Positions 50,899 to 57,933 of a DNA stretch of 64,000 nucleotides are shown one piece after another. Position 1 is the first letter of the stretch; the number at the start of each line of letters is the position of its first letter. The translations under genes were made by a program, and so were the position numbers. The notes beneath the pieces were generated by a model. It searched no databases, was not told the DNA's origin, and saw nothing but the letters and a program-made list of their open reading frames with translations. Source of the DNA: Dinghuibacter silviterrae (lineage in GTDB: Bacteria > Bacteroidota > Bacteroidia > Chitinophagales > Chitinophagaceae); assembly GCF_004366355.1 (NCBI RefSeq), contig NZ_SODV01000002.1, positions 846,768 to 910,767 on the forward strand, read 5' to 3'.

Positions 50899-51150
50899 AT
50901 GATGGATAAAATAAATGTGTTATCAAAAATCGCCGAGAGACTTTCAAAGGACGACATGAAAAGAATCGTAGGTGGTGGTCAACCGTGTGGTCCAGGCTTT
51001 CCGCCATGCCCCCCGGGGACAATTTGCTCCGGCAGTATGTGCATAGTCGGGCGTTGCAAAGAAAAGGGACAGCTCTGTCAGATGAACGAGGACTGTTGCA
51101 TTGGGCCTTGCGTCAATGAAGGCGGAGGACTGTGGATTTGTCTAAATTAA
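50899..51150 (+). CDS. Double-glycine-leader cysteine-rich peptide precursor, knottin-like core (peptide A)
   Basis: 83 residues. The leader (1-27: MMDKINVLSKIAERLSKD, then DMKRIVGGG) matches the Gly-Gly type leaders of Bacteroidota natural-product precursors, for example the LSxxDMKxIxGG pattern. The core has ten cysteines (30, 37, 43, 48, 53, 60, 66, 67, 71, 81). The last six have spacing C-x6-C-x5-CC-x3-C-x9-C, which is the inhibitor cystine knot framework. The first four form a separate CPP-rich module. Cleavage after GG would release a ~56-residue oxidised peptide. No modification enzyme is adjacent. It may instead be a defensive or signalling peptide. Confidence 0.75.
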   Translation: MMDKINVLSKIAERLSKDDMKRIVGGGQPCGPGFPPCPPGTICSGSMCIVGRCKEKGQLCQMNEDCCIGPCVNEGGGLWICLN

Positions 51151-51151
51151 C

Positions 51152-51629
51152 AGCGCTTTCCTGCATTTTCCACCAATGTGCAGGGCTCTGGATTCTGGCC
51201 AGGTGGTGCCGGACTTCTCAGTCATGCGGCGCGGCAGCTCCAGGTTCATCCTGTCTTCGATCAGCGGTAATACCAAATGATCGACTTCAGGGACAGCTTG
51301 TGCTATCCCTGAGGGAAAGCCATCCCCGCTGGGTGGAGCCCTGTTAGCATTGCCCCGACAAGGTGTTCGACATCGTCAGCGTTTCAGATGACTCCAACTG
51401 GAATAGCCGGTTCAAGGCAATGGATCAGGAAAAGATGCCCTGGACGCAGGTATGCGACGAGTTCCCCAAGCCGATGATGCCGGCAAGGGTAGGGCAGCTC
51501 TACCTGAGCGCGTACATCCCCATGTATGTCCTCCTCGATCCGGAAGGCCGCATCGTGTTATATAATCCCACAGAAGCGCAGTTGGACGCGAAGCTGGCGG
51601 AGATATTCGGGGCGCGTCCCCTCCCTTAA
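51152..51629 (+). pseudogene. Decayed TlpA-like thioredoxin/peroxiredoxin-type oxidoreductase
   Basis: The region directly after peptide A keeps pieces of a TlpA-type protein in three frames. LDSGQVVPDFSVM to FILSSISGNTK (51188-51276) matches the family N-terminus. IDFRDSLCYP (51280-51309) matches the active-site strand, with the CxxC reduced to one Cys. DIVSVSDDSNW to LAEIF (51366-51611) matches the C-terminal half, including IPMYVLLDPEGRIV. Two frameshifts and a stop separate the parts. Its position between two cysteine-rich peptide genes suggests it once served their oxidation. Confidence 0.6.
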
Positions 51630-51781
51630 GCTTTCACGCAGGTAGTGCCATTGCAGACGAGGCCGGGACAGCACCGCAGGGGTTCCACTGTGCAGCTCGA
51701 ATTGCCGCTCAGACATGCATTCCCACCCCTGATGTTGAGGAGCTCTTTAGGGGTTAATTTCTTGCCCAAATTGTTATTCAT
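51626..51781 (-). CDS. Double-glycine-leader cysteine-rich peptide precursor, knottin core (peptide B)
   Basis: A 51-residue gene facing peptide A. The leader is MNNNLGKKLTPKELLNIRGG (1-20), ending in Gly-Gly as in RiPP/bacteriocin precursors. The core has six cysteines with spacing C23-x6-C30-x6-C37C38-x4-C43-x4-C48, the exact inhibitor-cystine-knot (conotoxin-like) framework, and contains CCPGLVC. The mature peptide would be about 31 residues with three disulfides. Its start follows ACAAATACC; the -7/-33 signals are not clear. No homologue comparison could be made. The cysteine pattern and leader are seen directly; the antimicrobial or signalling role is inferred. Confidence 0.75.
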   Translation of the reverse strand: MNNNLGKKLTPKELLNIRGGNACLSGNSSCTVEPLRCCPGLVCNGTTCVKA

Positions 51782-51844
51782 GGTATTTGTTTCCATAAAA
51801 ATCGTTAGAACCGGGGACTTTGTAAATCCGTTTTTATACGTAGT

Positions 51845-52335
51845 TTATGGACAGCGGTGCTCCGTATCGATAATGTACTGAATCTTCCAGACGCCACCGG
51901 AACGGATCAGTTGAAAGGAATCCACCCCACAATGGTGTAGGGTACCCTTGTAATAGAACTGGTAAGGCGCCCATACGGTCGCCAGGTTCCCGTCGACCCT
52001 GACCGCGTCGATACGAGGCCGCTCGTCGGCCGCCCCCACGGGCAGCGCGGAAATAATGTGGGCAAACTGCGAAATGGGGTCCGTCACCACTGTGACGGGC
52101 TCCTTTTTTTCGTCCAGTGACTGGAGGAGCGCGCCAGGCGCGAAACAAGCCTGGATAAGGGCAGAGTCGCTTTTGCGCATGGCATCGAACAATTGCGTCA
52201 CGACGGCCTTTACGGAGTCTCCGGCGGCGCCTGCCTGGGAGGCAACTCCCGGGGTGGCCCCCCCGGGGCGGTTTGGGCGGAAGTGCAGACGCCGAGGGCA
52301 AGGGTGCACAGAACCAGGAAGCAAGACCGTACCAT
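51845..52335 (-). CDS. NTF2/SnoaL-like secreted protein, apparently frameshifted at a G7 run
   Basis: The main frame (VKAVVTQLFDAMRKSDSALI, CFAPGALLQS, RVDGNLATVWAPYQFYYKG, FQLIRSGGVWKIQYIIDT) is a nuclear-transport-factor-2-like fold, frequent in small secreted Bacteroidota proteins. Its N-terminal part lacks a signal peptide in that frame. The ATG at 52335 opens a different frame with a perfect signal peptide (MVRSCFLVLCTLALGVCTSAQ). The two frames would join by one extra base at the seven-G run (52258-52264 on the plus strand). So this is either a disrupted gene, a phase-variable gene, or a sequencing error. Ligand and function are unknown. Confidence 0.65.
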
Positions 52336-52381
52336 GGGCAAGGTTTTACATAAAGGTAGGCCCCAGGCGGCAAAATTGACC

Positions 52382-52389
52382 TATATTGT
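52382..52389 (+). promoter_or_regulatory. Candidate -7 element (TATATTGT)
   Basis: TATATTGT ends four bases before the ATG at 52394 of the serine hydrolase gene. Confidence 0.25.
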
Positions 52390-52393
52390 CCAT

Positions 52394-53653
52394 ATGAAGA
52401 AAGCCCTGCTTCTCCTCTCTGTATTCGCCTGGTGCACCACCGGTGCCCAGGTCATCCAGCAACACCCCTCCCCCGCGGCAGACATCGATTATACCCGCCT
52501 GGGGCGTATCGACACCCTGGTCAATACATACGTCCGGAACGGGTGGATCAAGGGGGCCGTCACCCTGGTCATCAAAGACAACCGGCTGATCCAAAACAAG
52601 GGCTATGGATATGCCGACGCCGAGGCGAAGAAGCCCATGATGCCGGACGAATTGTTCCGCATCGCTTCGCAGACAAAGGCGATCGTCAGCGTCGGGCTGA
52701 TGACATTGTGGGAAGAAGGGCGGTTTACCCTGGACGAACCCATTTCGGACGTTCTGCCTGCTTACGCGCAGATGACGGTGTTGGATCAGTTTAATAAGAC
52801 GGACACCACCTATACCACGGTCCCGGCTAAACGGGGAATTACCTTCCGTGACCTGTTGACCCATACATCCGGTCTGGACTATCCCGGGATCGGCAGCGAC
52901 GCGATGAAAGCCATCTATGCAAAGGCGGGTATCCCTTCCGGTTTGGGCGTTTTTGACAAGGACCTGAAAGAACGCATGAACGCCCTGGCCGCGTTACCGC
53001 TGGTTCACCAGCCGGGAGAAAAGTGGCAGTATGGTTTGAGTGTGGACCTTATCGGTTGTCTCATCGAGGTCATGAGCGGCCAGGACCTGGAGACCTTTTT
53101 GCGGGAGCGGTTGTTCCGCCCCCTGGGCATGAAGGACACTTATTTCAACGTCCCGGCGGCCAAGGCCGGCCGGCTCAGCGCGGTGTATACTGAAGACGAC
53201 GGGCATCACATCCATCGCTGGGCACAAGGTGAACATGACATCGACCCGGATTATCCACTTGTGCGCAAGCATTATTTCTCCGGTGGCGCGGGGTTGACTT
53301 CCACAGCCTGGGACTACGCCGTCTTCCTCCAGATGATGCTCAACAAAGGGATTTACAACGGCGCCCGCATCCTCGCCCCCCGCACGGTGGAATTGATGAC
53401 CAGCGGCCAGCTCGACGCGCCTTTTAACGGCACCGATAACTTCGGCCTGGGCTTCGAGATCACCAGCGCCAAGGGAGCGGCCCGCGGAGCCCGCAACGAG
53501 GGTACGTTTTCGTGGGGCGGGTTTTTCGGGACGACCTACTGGGCCGATCCCAAGGCAAAGCTGGTCTGCCTCATCATGACCCAGCAGACCCCCAACAGCC
53601 ATGGAGACCTGGCAGCCAAATTCGAACAAGTCGTTTATCAAAGTTTGCCATGA
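52394..53653 (+). CDS. Secreted serine hydrolase of the beta-lactamase class C/EstB family
   Basis: 419 residues from the ATG at 52394, with signal peptide MKKALLLLSVFAWCTTGAQ. The catalytic SxxK is Ser92-Gln-Thr-Lys95 (IASQTKAIVSVG) and the tyrosine is Tyr213 (QYGLSVDLIG). Other family marks are LLTHTSGLDY, GAGLTSTAWDYAVFLQMML and FSWGGFFGTTYWADPKAKL. Members hydrolyse esters or small lactam/peptide substrates in the periplasm; most are not true beta-lactamases, and Y-G-L instead of YxN argues for an esterase or peptidase role. Confidence 0.9.
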   Translation: MKKALLLLSVFAWCTTGAQVIQQHPSPAADIDYTRLGRIDTLVNTYVRNGWIKGAVTLVIKDNRLIQNKGYGYADAEAKKPMMPDELFRIASQTKAIVSVGLMTLWEEGRFTLDEPISDVLPAYAQMTVLDQFNKTDTTYTTVPAKRGITFRDLLTHTSGLDYPGIGSDAMKAIYAKAGIPSGLGVFDKDLKERMNALAALPLVHQPGEKWQYGLSVDLIGCLIEVMSGQDLETFLRERLFRPLGMKDTYFNVPAAKAGRLSAVYTEDDGHHIHRWAQGEHDIDPDYPLVRKHYFSGGAGLTSTAWDYAVFLQMMLNKGIYNGARILAPRTVELMTSGQLDAPFNGTDNFGLGFEITSAKGAARGARNEGTFSWGGFFGTTYWADPKAKLVCLIMTQQTPNSHGDLAAKFEQVVYQSLP

Positions 53654-53793
53654 AAAAAATAGCTTTTGTCCTTTCACAAAGACGCGCTGTTTACAAAAAT
53701 GAACATCCGGATCGCTACGGTGACGCGGTCCGGCGTCGTTTCGCACGCACCGCCGCCGTTGCCACCCCCTCCCGGTAAACAAAACGACTGATC

Positions 53794-54339
53794 CTACAAC
53801 GGATTCACGACGAACTGCGCATGATACATGTACTCGATGTCCTCCCTGCGCAACTCCGTGGCCGGGACGCCTTCCTTTAGCGCTACCAGTAGAAGGTTGT
53901 CGCCGGCTCCCGGCTGGACATAACGGATCGTCTCCATCCCGTTCTGGGTGCGTATGATGTATATTTCCCCGTAGACGACGAATCCCGGGTCGGAGAGCAG
54001 CTTACCGCCCACGATGGCGTTGTGGAGGATCAAGGGGTGCATGGCGCTTCCGTGGGCAGTGGTTGCGTAATTGCAATGCCTGTATTCGGGGATATACGAC
54101 CAGAATGCATTTCCGTAAGGAGCCGGGTCTTCCCGCACCACCGTTTCCTCCTGGGCCTGCTGGGTGAGCATGTCGTGGTAACGCTTCAAAGCAGTATAAA
54201 ATCGTGCGTTGCCGCCTTTGGACAACATCTGATCGATATAATTCGGTGAGTACCGGAGTTCCTGCTCGATCGTGCGCCGGTCCTTGCCATATCGTCTGAG
54301 GTCCTTGAGCACCCGTTCAATATCCGTTTTTATACTCAT
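53794..54339 (-). CDS. Phage-repressor-like regulator with S24-type C-terminal domain
   Basis: 181 residues from the ATG at 54339 (MSIKTDIERVLKDLRRYGKD). The N-terminal ~75 residues form a helical DNA-binding-like region (IEQELRYSPNYIDQMLSKGGNARFY). The C-terminal part has GGKLLSDPGFVVYGEIYIIRT and NLLLVALKEGVPATELRREDIE, with the fold of LexA/S24 repressor C-termini. The catalytic Ser-Lys pair of S24 proteases is not obvious, so it may be a non-cleaving repressor. It is divergent from an excisionase-like gene, the arrangement of phage and integrative-element control regions. Confidence 0.7.
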   Translation of the reverse strand: MSIKTDIERVLKDLRRYGKDRRTIEQELRYSPNYIDQMLSKGGNARFYTALKRYHDMLTQQAQEETVVREDPAPYGNAFWSYIPEYRHCNYATTAHGSAMHPLILHNAIVGGKLLSDPGFVVYGEIYIIRTQNGMETIRYVQPGAGDNLLLVALKEGVPATELRREDIEYMYHAQFVVNPL

Positions 54340-54390
54340 TTCTTGTTTTTGACAATATAATATTATGAAGTTTCCCTGCAAAGCTATATT

Positions 54391-54404
54391 TTTATTGCAA
54401 TAAA
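54391..54404. promoter_or_regulatory. Perfect 14-bp palindrome TTTATTGCAATAAA (candidate operator)
   Basis: TTTATTGCAATAAA lies between the divergent S24-like regulator and the excisionase-like gene, 34 bases upstream of the latter's ATG. Its symmetry and place suggest an operator for one or both proteins. Confidence 0.5.
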
Positions 54405-54437
54405 GTGTATAAAAGCAATATTTTAGAACCTTGTAGT

Positions 54438-54692
54438 ATGGAAAAGCTATTGAATAAGAAAGAGATAGCCGAGGTGTTGGGCGTAAGTGTCAAGGCCATC
54501 GACAAGTGGGTCTGTGAAAGGAGGATCCCATTCATTAAACTCTCTCAAAAGTGCGTCCGGTTTGTCCCTTCCCAGATGCGCATGTACCTGAACAAATTCA
54601 GGATAAAACCGGTGAAACCCATCCCGGTGTTGTCCCGGCAGAAAGCAAAGCCACCGGTGCGGCCTATGTCCAGGCCAAAACCGCGGCGCTAG
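54438..54692 (+). CDS. Excisionase-like helix-turn-helix protein
   Basis: 84 residues from the ATG at 54438. The N-terminal half is a MerR-like/excisionase DNA-binding motif (LLNKKEIAEVLGVSVKAIDKWVCERRIPFIKLSQKCVRF, pieces within residues 3-42). The C-terminal half is a basic, proline-rich tail (KPVKPIPVLSRQKAKPPVRP). These small proteins accompany integrases or act as simple regulators. No integrase is visible nearby. The divergent S24-like gene suggests a remnant of a mobile element. Confidence 0.8.
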   Translation: MEKLLNKKEIAEVLGVSVKAIDKWVCERRIPFIKLSQKCVRFVPSQMRMYLNKFRIKPVKPIPVLSRQKAKPPVRPMSRPKPRR

Positions 54693-54727
54693 TGCCGCAG
54701 TAAATGGTCGAGCCGGTAAAAAATAAC

Positions 54728-54735
54728 TATTTTAC
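54728..54735 (+). promoter_or_regulatory. Candidate -7 element (TATTTTAC)
   Basis: TATTTTAC ends 11 bases before the ATG at 54747 of the LytS-like kinase. Confidence 0.25.
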
Positions 54736-54746
54736 ACCGGTCCGCT

Positions 54747-55778
54747 ATGCGCAAACAACTCCCCCTCGGCCTCCTTTTCTCGTTGTTGGTGCCCGCCTTG
54801 AACCTGGTCAACAATGACGTGATCCGCAAGGGTATCGACTACCGGAAGGTCCTTTTCTCCTGGGGGGTCGGTTTTATTCTCCTGTTGTTCACTTGGATGG
54901 TCAACCAGGTGCTTCGCGACAGGGGGGTGAAGGGTTGGGTATACATTCCCGTCAACGCGGTGTTGGTCCTGGGAATGCAGCCCTTGCTGGCCTGGCTGGG
55001 TCCCTACCGCGTGGGAGGGGAAATCCCGCAGGTGTTTATTGCTGTCCGTCTCGTGATGGCCGTCATCCTCGTCCTGCTCGTCCAGTCGTCCCTGAAGGCG
55101 AGGGAGAAAGAAAAAGCCCTTGCCCTGCACAACCAGCAATTACTCAACGAAAACCTGAAGGCCCGGCTGGATGCTCTCAGGGAACAGGTCAACCCCCACT
55201 TCCTGTTCAATTCGCTGGGAACGCTCCGGTCGATGGTGCGGCCGGACAACCCCGCCGCGGAGCAGTTCATCCTGCACCTTTCCGACGTATACCGGCAATT
55301 GCTGAACCGTAAGGAAGGCGTTACGGTGCCCCTGTCGGAAGAGCTGGACTTTTTACACTCCTACCTCTACATGCTGGAAGCCCGTTTCGAAGGAGCCTTT
55401 ACCGTATCCGTCCAGGTCCCGGAGGCGAGCCTCGATGGTCGCGTGCCGTCCTTTTGCCTTCAAATGCTCGTCGAGAATTGTATCAAGCATAATGTCGTGT
55501 CCGCGGAATACCCACTCCGCGTACAGATACATGTCGACGGGGACGGGCGTCTCGTCGTTTCGAACCGACGGAGCCCGAAAGGCGCAACGTGGGCGTCCGA
55601 GGCAGCGGCCTGGGCCGCCGCAAACACGGGAGGCGCCGCAACCGCAGGCCTATCCACAGGCGGCGTGGGCCTCGTTAATCTGCGCAAGCGCTACGAATGG
55701 CTCGGCGTCGACAACGGCGTCCGGATCACCGAGACCGCCGATACCTTTGAGGTATCCCTTACCTTTGTCCCGTCATGA
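54747..55778 (+). CDS. LytS-type sensor histidine kinase
   Basis: 343 residues with four transmembrane segments in the first ~115 residues. A coiled-coil linker (KAREKEKALALHNQQLLNEN) leads to the His_kinase domain with VNPHFLFNSLGTLRSMVRPD, where His151 is the phosphorylation site. The ATPase part has LQMLVENCIKHNVVS (N box) and GLVNLRKRYEWLG. Between them is a low-complexity Ala/Gly insert (ATWASEAAAWAAANTGG, then AATAGLSTGG). It overlaps the response regulator by four bases (ATGA) and opens a six-gene run ending with a MacB-type exporter. Confidence 0.88.
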   Translation: MRKQLPLGLLFSLLVPALNLVNNDVIRKGIDYRKVLFSWGVGFILLLFTWMVNQVLRDRGVKGWVYIPVNAVLVLGMQPLLAWLGPYRVGGEIPQVFIAVRLVMAVILVLLVQSSLKAREKEKALALHNQQLLNENLKARLDALREQVNPHFLFNSLGTLRSMVRPDNPAAEQFILHLSDVYRQLLNRKEGVTVPLSEELDFLHSYLYMLEARFEGAFTVSVQVPEASLDGRVPSFCLQMLVENCIKHNVVSAEYPLRVQIHVDGDGRLVVSNRRSPKGATWASEAAAWAAANTGGAATAGLSTGGVGLVNLRKRYEWLGVDNGVRITETADTFEVSLTFVPS

Positions 55779-56524
55779 CCATTCTCATCGTAGAGGACGA
55801 GCCAAAGACCGCCCGCCTGCTCCGGGACATGCTCCTGGAGGCCGAACCGGCAGCGGAGGTCGTCGGTATCTGCGACAGCATCCGTTCTACCGTACGCTGG
55901 CTGGAGGAACGGACGGCCCCTCCCGGTCTTATCTTCATGGATATTCACCTGGCGGACGGCACCAGCTTCGACATCTTTCACCAAACGGAGGTCGTATCGC
56001 CGGTCGTGTTTTGTACGGCCTACGAAGAATACACCCTCGAAGCCTTCCGTTCCGGGGGGATTGCCTATATCCTGAAACCTTTCAAAGACAACGACATCGC
56101 CGGCGTATTTGCCCGTCTTGACGTGGTCCGTCGCGTGCTGGCGTCGGACACCGAAGCGGTTGCCCAGGCTGCCCGCAAGTTTCTCGTAAAGGTGCGGGAC
56201 AAGATCTACCCCGTAGCCGCCAGGGACATCGCCTTGGTGGCGCTCGAAAATGAAGTCACCTATCTCTATACGTTTGATGGGGAAAAACACCCGCTCTTCA
56301 AAGGCATGGAGGAAATGGAAGCAGCCCTGGACCCGGTCTGTTTTTTCAGGATCAACCGCCAGATGATCCTGAGCCGGGAGGCCATCCGGGTCATAGAACC
56401 CCTGGTCAACAGGAAAGTCCGCGTACATACAAAGGTTTCGCCCGCAGAGGAGGTGGTCGTCAGCCGGCTAAAGGTGAGCGAATTTCTCCGGTGGGTCGAA
56501 AAATCTGTCAATCCGCCCCTTTAA
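55775..56524 (+). CDS. LytTR-family response regulator
   Basis: 249 residues. Receiver domain at 1-120 with IVEDEPK, phospho-acceptor Asp56 (LIFMDIHLADG) and YILKPF. The LytTR DNA-binding domain runs from ~140 to 245 (FLVKVRDKIYPVAARDIALV, then FFRINRQMILSREAI). It is translated with the kinase through the ATGA overlap. The TolC-like gene begins 62 bases downstream, so this system probably controls the exporter operon. Confidence 0.92.
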   Translation: MTILIVEDEPKTARLLRDMLLEAEPAAEVVGICDSIRSTVRWLEERTAPPGLIFMDIHLADGTSFDIFHQTEVVSPVVFCTAYEEYTLEAFRSGGIAYILKPFKDNDIAGVFARLDVVRRVLASDTEAVAQAARKFLVKVRDKIYPVAARDIALVALENEVTYLYTFDGEKHPLFKGMEEMEAALDPVCFFRINRQMILSREAIRVIEPLVNRKVRVHTKVSPAEEVVVSRLKVSEFLRWVEKSVNPPL

Positions 56525-56586
56525 ATGTTCAGTTCACCGGGTTTAAGAGAAGGTCCATGCTTACTTTTCCCCATATTTGCCCCGTT

Positions 56587-57924
56587 ATGGAGAAGACCCT
56601 CATCGTTGTCCTCCTGACCGGCCTGTTTCTGCCGGCCCGGGCCCAGGACAGTACCCGCTTGACCTCCGTTTCCTCATTTGCCGTGTTGTGGGAAAAGGTA
56701 CGCCGGGATAACCCATCGCAAAGGGTATACGCGCTCAATGTGCAAAAGGCCAGGATAGACCGGGCGGCGTCCCGGAGTTTTTTATACCCCAGCGTCGGCG
56801 GCGCCTTTAATGGTCAGGACAACCTGTCGCTGGCCGTGACACCCGTTCCCGGGGAATTGGTCGGCCGTCCGGGCACCACCTATAACGTCCAGTTCGGAAA
56901 GCACTATACTTATGGAACAGGGTTGACGGCCACCGAGACCGTATTCAACTGGACATCGGTCCTGGACAACCGCATTGCCACCAACACCATCGCATTGAAC
57001 CAGGCCCAGGCGGCCTATTTCGAGCAGACCCTGAAGGAGCAGACCGCCCGGGGTTACTTTACCCTGCTTGTGTCCGATGCGGCGTCGCTCGTGGCAGGCC
57101 AGGACCTCCTCCTGGCGGACAGCCTCGTGGAAATGACCGGGCAGCGTCTCCGGGAAGGACTGACGGACGCCAGCGCGGTCAACCTGGCGAAGATCGACGC
57201 GGGCAACGTTCGTTCCAACCTGGCCCAGAGCCGTTTGTTGCACGACCAGGCCCTGGAGAACCTGCGCGTTTTGCTGGGGATGGGACCGGGGGATAGTCTG
57301 AGTATCAGCGAACGGCTAGACCTGCGTCAGGAAGTTGCCGCGGGCGCCGGCTTAACCGCAGGCACCGCCTTTACCCTTGGCCCCGACAAAAACCTGGACG
57401 TCTACCGCACGCAAGTCGAAGGCGCGATCCTGACCAAACGGGAACGGGCAACCGCGTTTTATCCCACGCTTGGGTTGGACGGTTATCTCGGCGTCCAGCA
57501 GTTCCGGGACGAATTCGCCCTGTCCTTCAAACCCGGCGCCTGGAACAACCTTTCCTATATCGGGTTGAACCTGTCGGTGCCTTTGTTCACCGGCTTTTAC
57601 AACCTCGAACACTGGAAAAGCGCCCGGGTGTCGGAAGCCGTGGCGAACCTTCAATACGACGACGCCCGTTTGCAAAGCCTGCAGGCGGATGACCTGTTGC
57701 GCCGGCAGTACGCGGATTACCTGGACATGGTCCAGGTATCCAGGGACAACTTTCTGTTGTATGGGCAGAACCTTGAACTGTCCCGGGCGAAATTTTCGGA
57801 AGGCCTTCTGGCGATAGACAGCTACCTGAAGACGTTTGAGGATTACCTGAATGCGGAGAATACCTACCTCAACAATATGAGCAACCTCCTGAACGTCCAG
57901 GCGTCCATCCTGGCCAGGAATTAA
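56587..57924 (+). CDS. TolC-family outer-membrane efflux protein
   Basis: 445 residues from the ATG at 56587, with signal peptide MEKTLIVVLLTGLFLPARAQ. The sequence is the TolC duplicated coiled-coil barrel: first repeat around LNQAQAAYFEQTLKEQTARGYF, second around ARLQSLQADDLLRRQYADYL, and the ends of both halves in NLEHWKSARVSEAVANLQYD and LYGQNLELSRAKFSEGLLAI. It forms the outer-membrane channel of the HlyD and MacB-type proteins encoded downstream. An upstream in-frame extension lacks a signal and is not used. Confidence 0.92.
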   Translation: MEKTLIVVLLTGLFLPARAQDSTRLTSVSSFAVLWEKVRRDNPSQRVYALNVQKARIDRAASRSFLYPSVGGAFNGQDNLSLAVTPVPGELVGRPGTTYNVQFGKHYTYGTGLTATETVFNWTSVLDNRIATNTIALNQAQAAYFEQTLKEQTARGYFTLLVSDAASLVAGQDLLLADSLVEMTGQRLREGLTDASAVNLAKIDAGNVRSNLAQSRLLHDQALENLRVLLGMGPGDSLSISERLDLRQEVAAGAGLTAGTAFTLGPDKNLDVYRTQVEGAILTKRERATAFYPTLGLDGYLGVQQFRDEFALSFKPGAWNNLSYIGLNLSVPLFTGFYNLEHWKSARVSEAVANLQYDDARLQSLQADDLLRRQYADYLDMVQVSRDNFLLYGQNLELSRAKFSEGLLAIDSYLKTFEDYLNAENTYLNNMSNLLNVQASILARN

Positions 57925-57933
57925 GAATAGTGT

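Noticed and set aside
51363-51629. The 88-codon open frame as an intact gene
   Set aside because: It begins with GTG in the middle of a thioredoxin-like domain, and upstream pieces of the same domain are in other frames; it is treated as part of a pseudogene.
51840-51848. A third copy (ATAAACTAC, minus strand) of the core of the 38-39 kb duplicated element
   Set aside because: Only nine bases match and it overlaps the stop codon of the NTF2-like gene; likely chance.
53650-53778. 42-residue frame starting MKKIAFVLSQ after the serine hydrolase
   Set aside because: It overlaps the hydrolase stop and shows no signal peptide or conserved motif beyond the basic start; the ~140-base gap holds nothing I can support.
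54357-54366. ATAATATTAT palindrome upstream of the S24-like gene
   Set aside because: Short and AT-only, expected by chance in an AT-rich promoter region.
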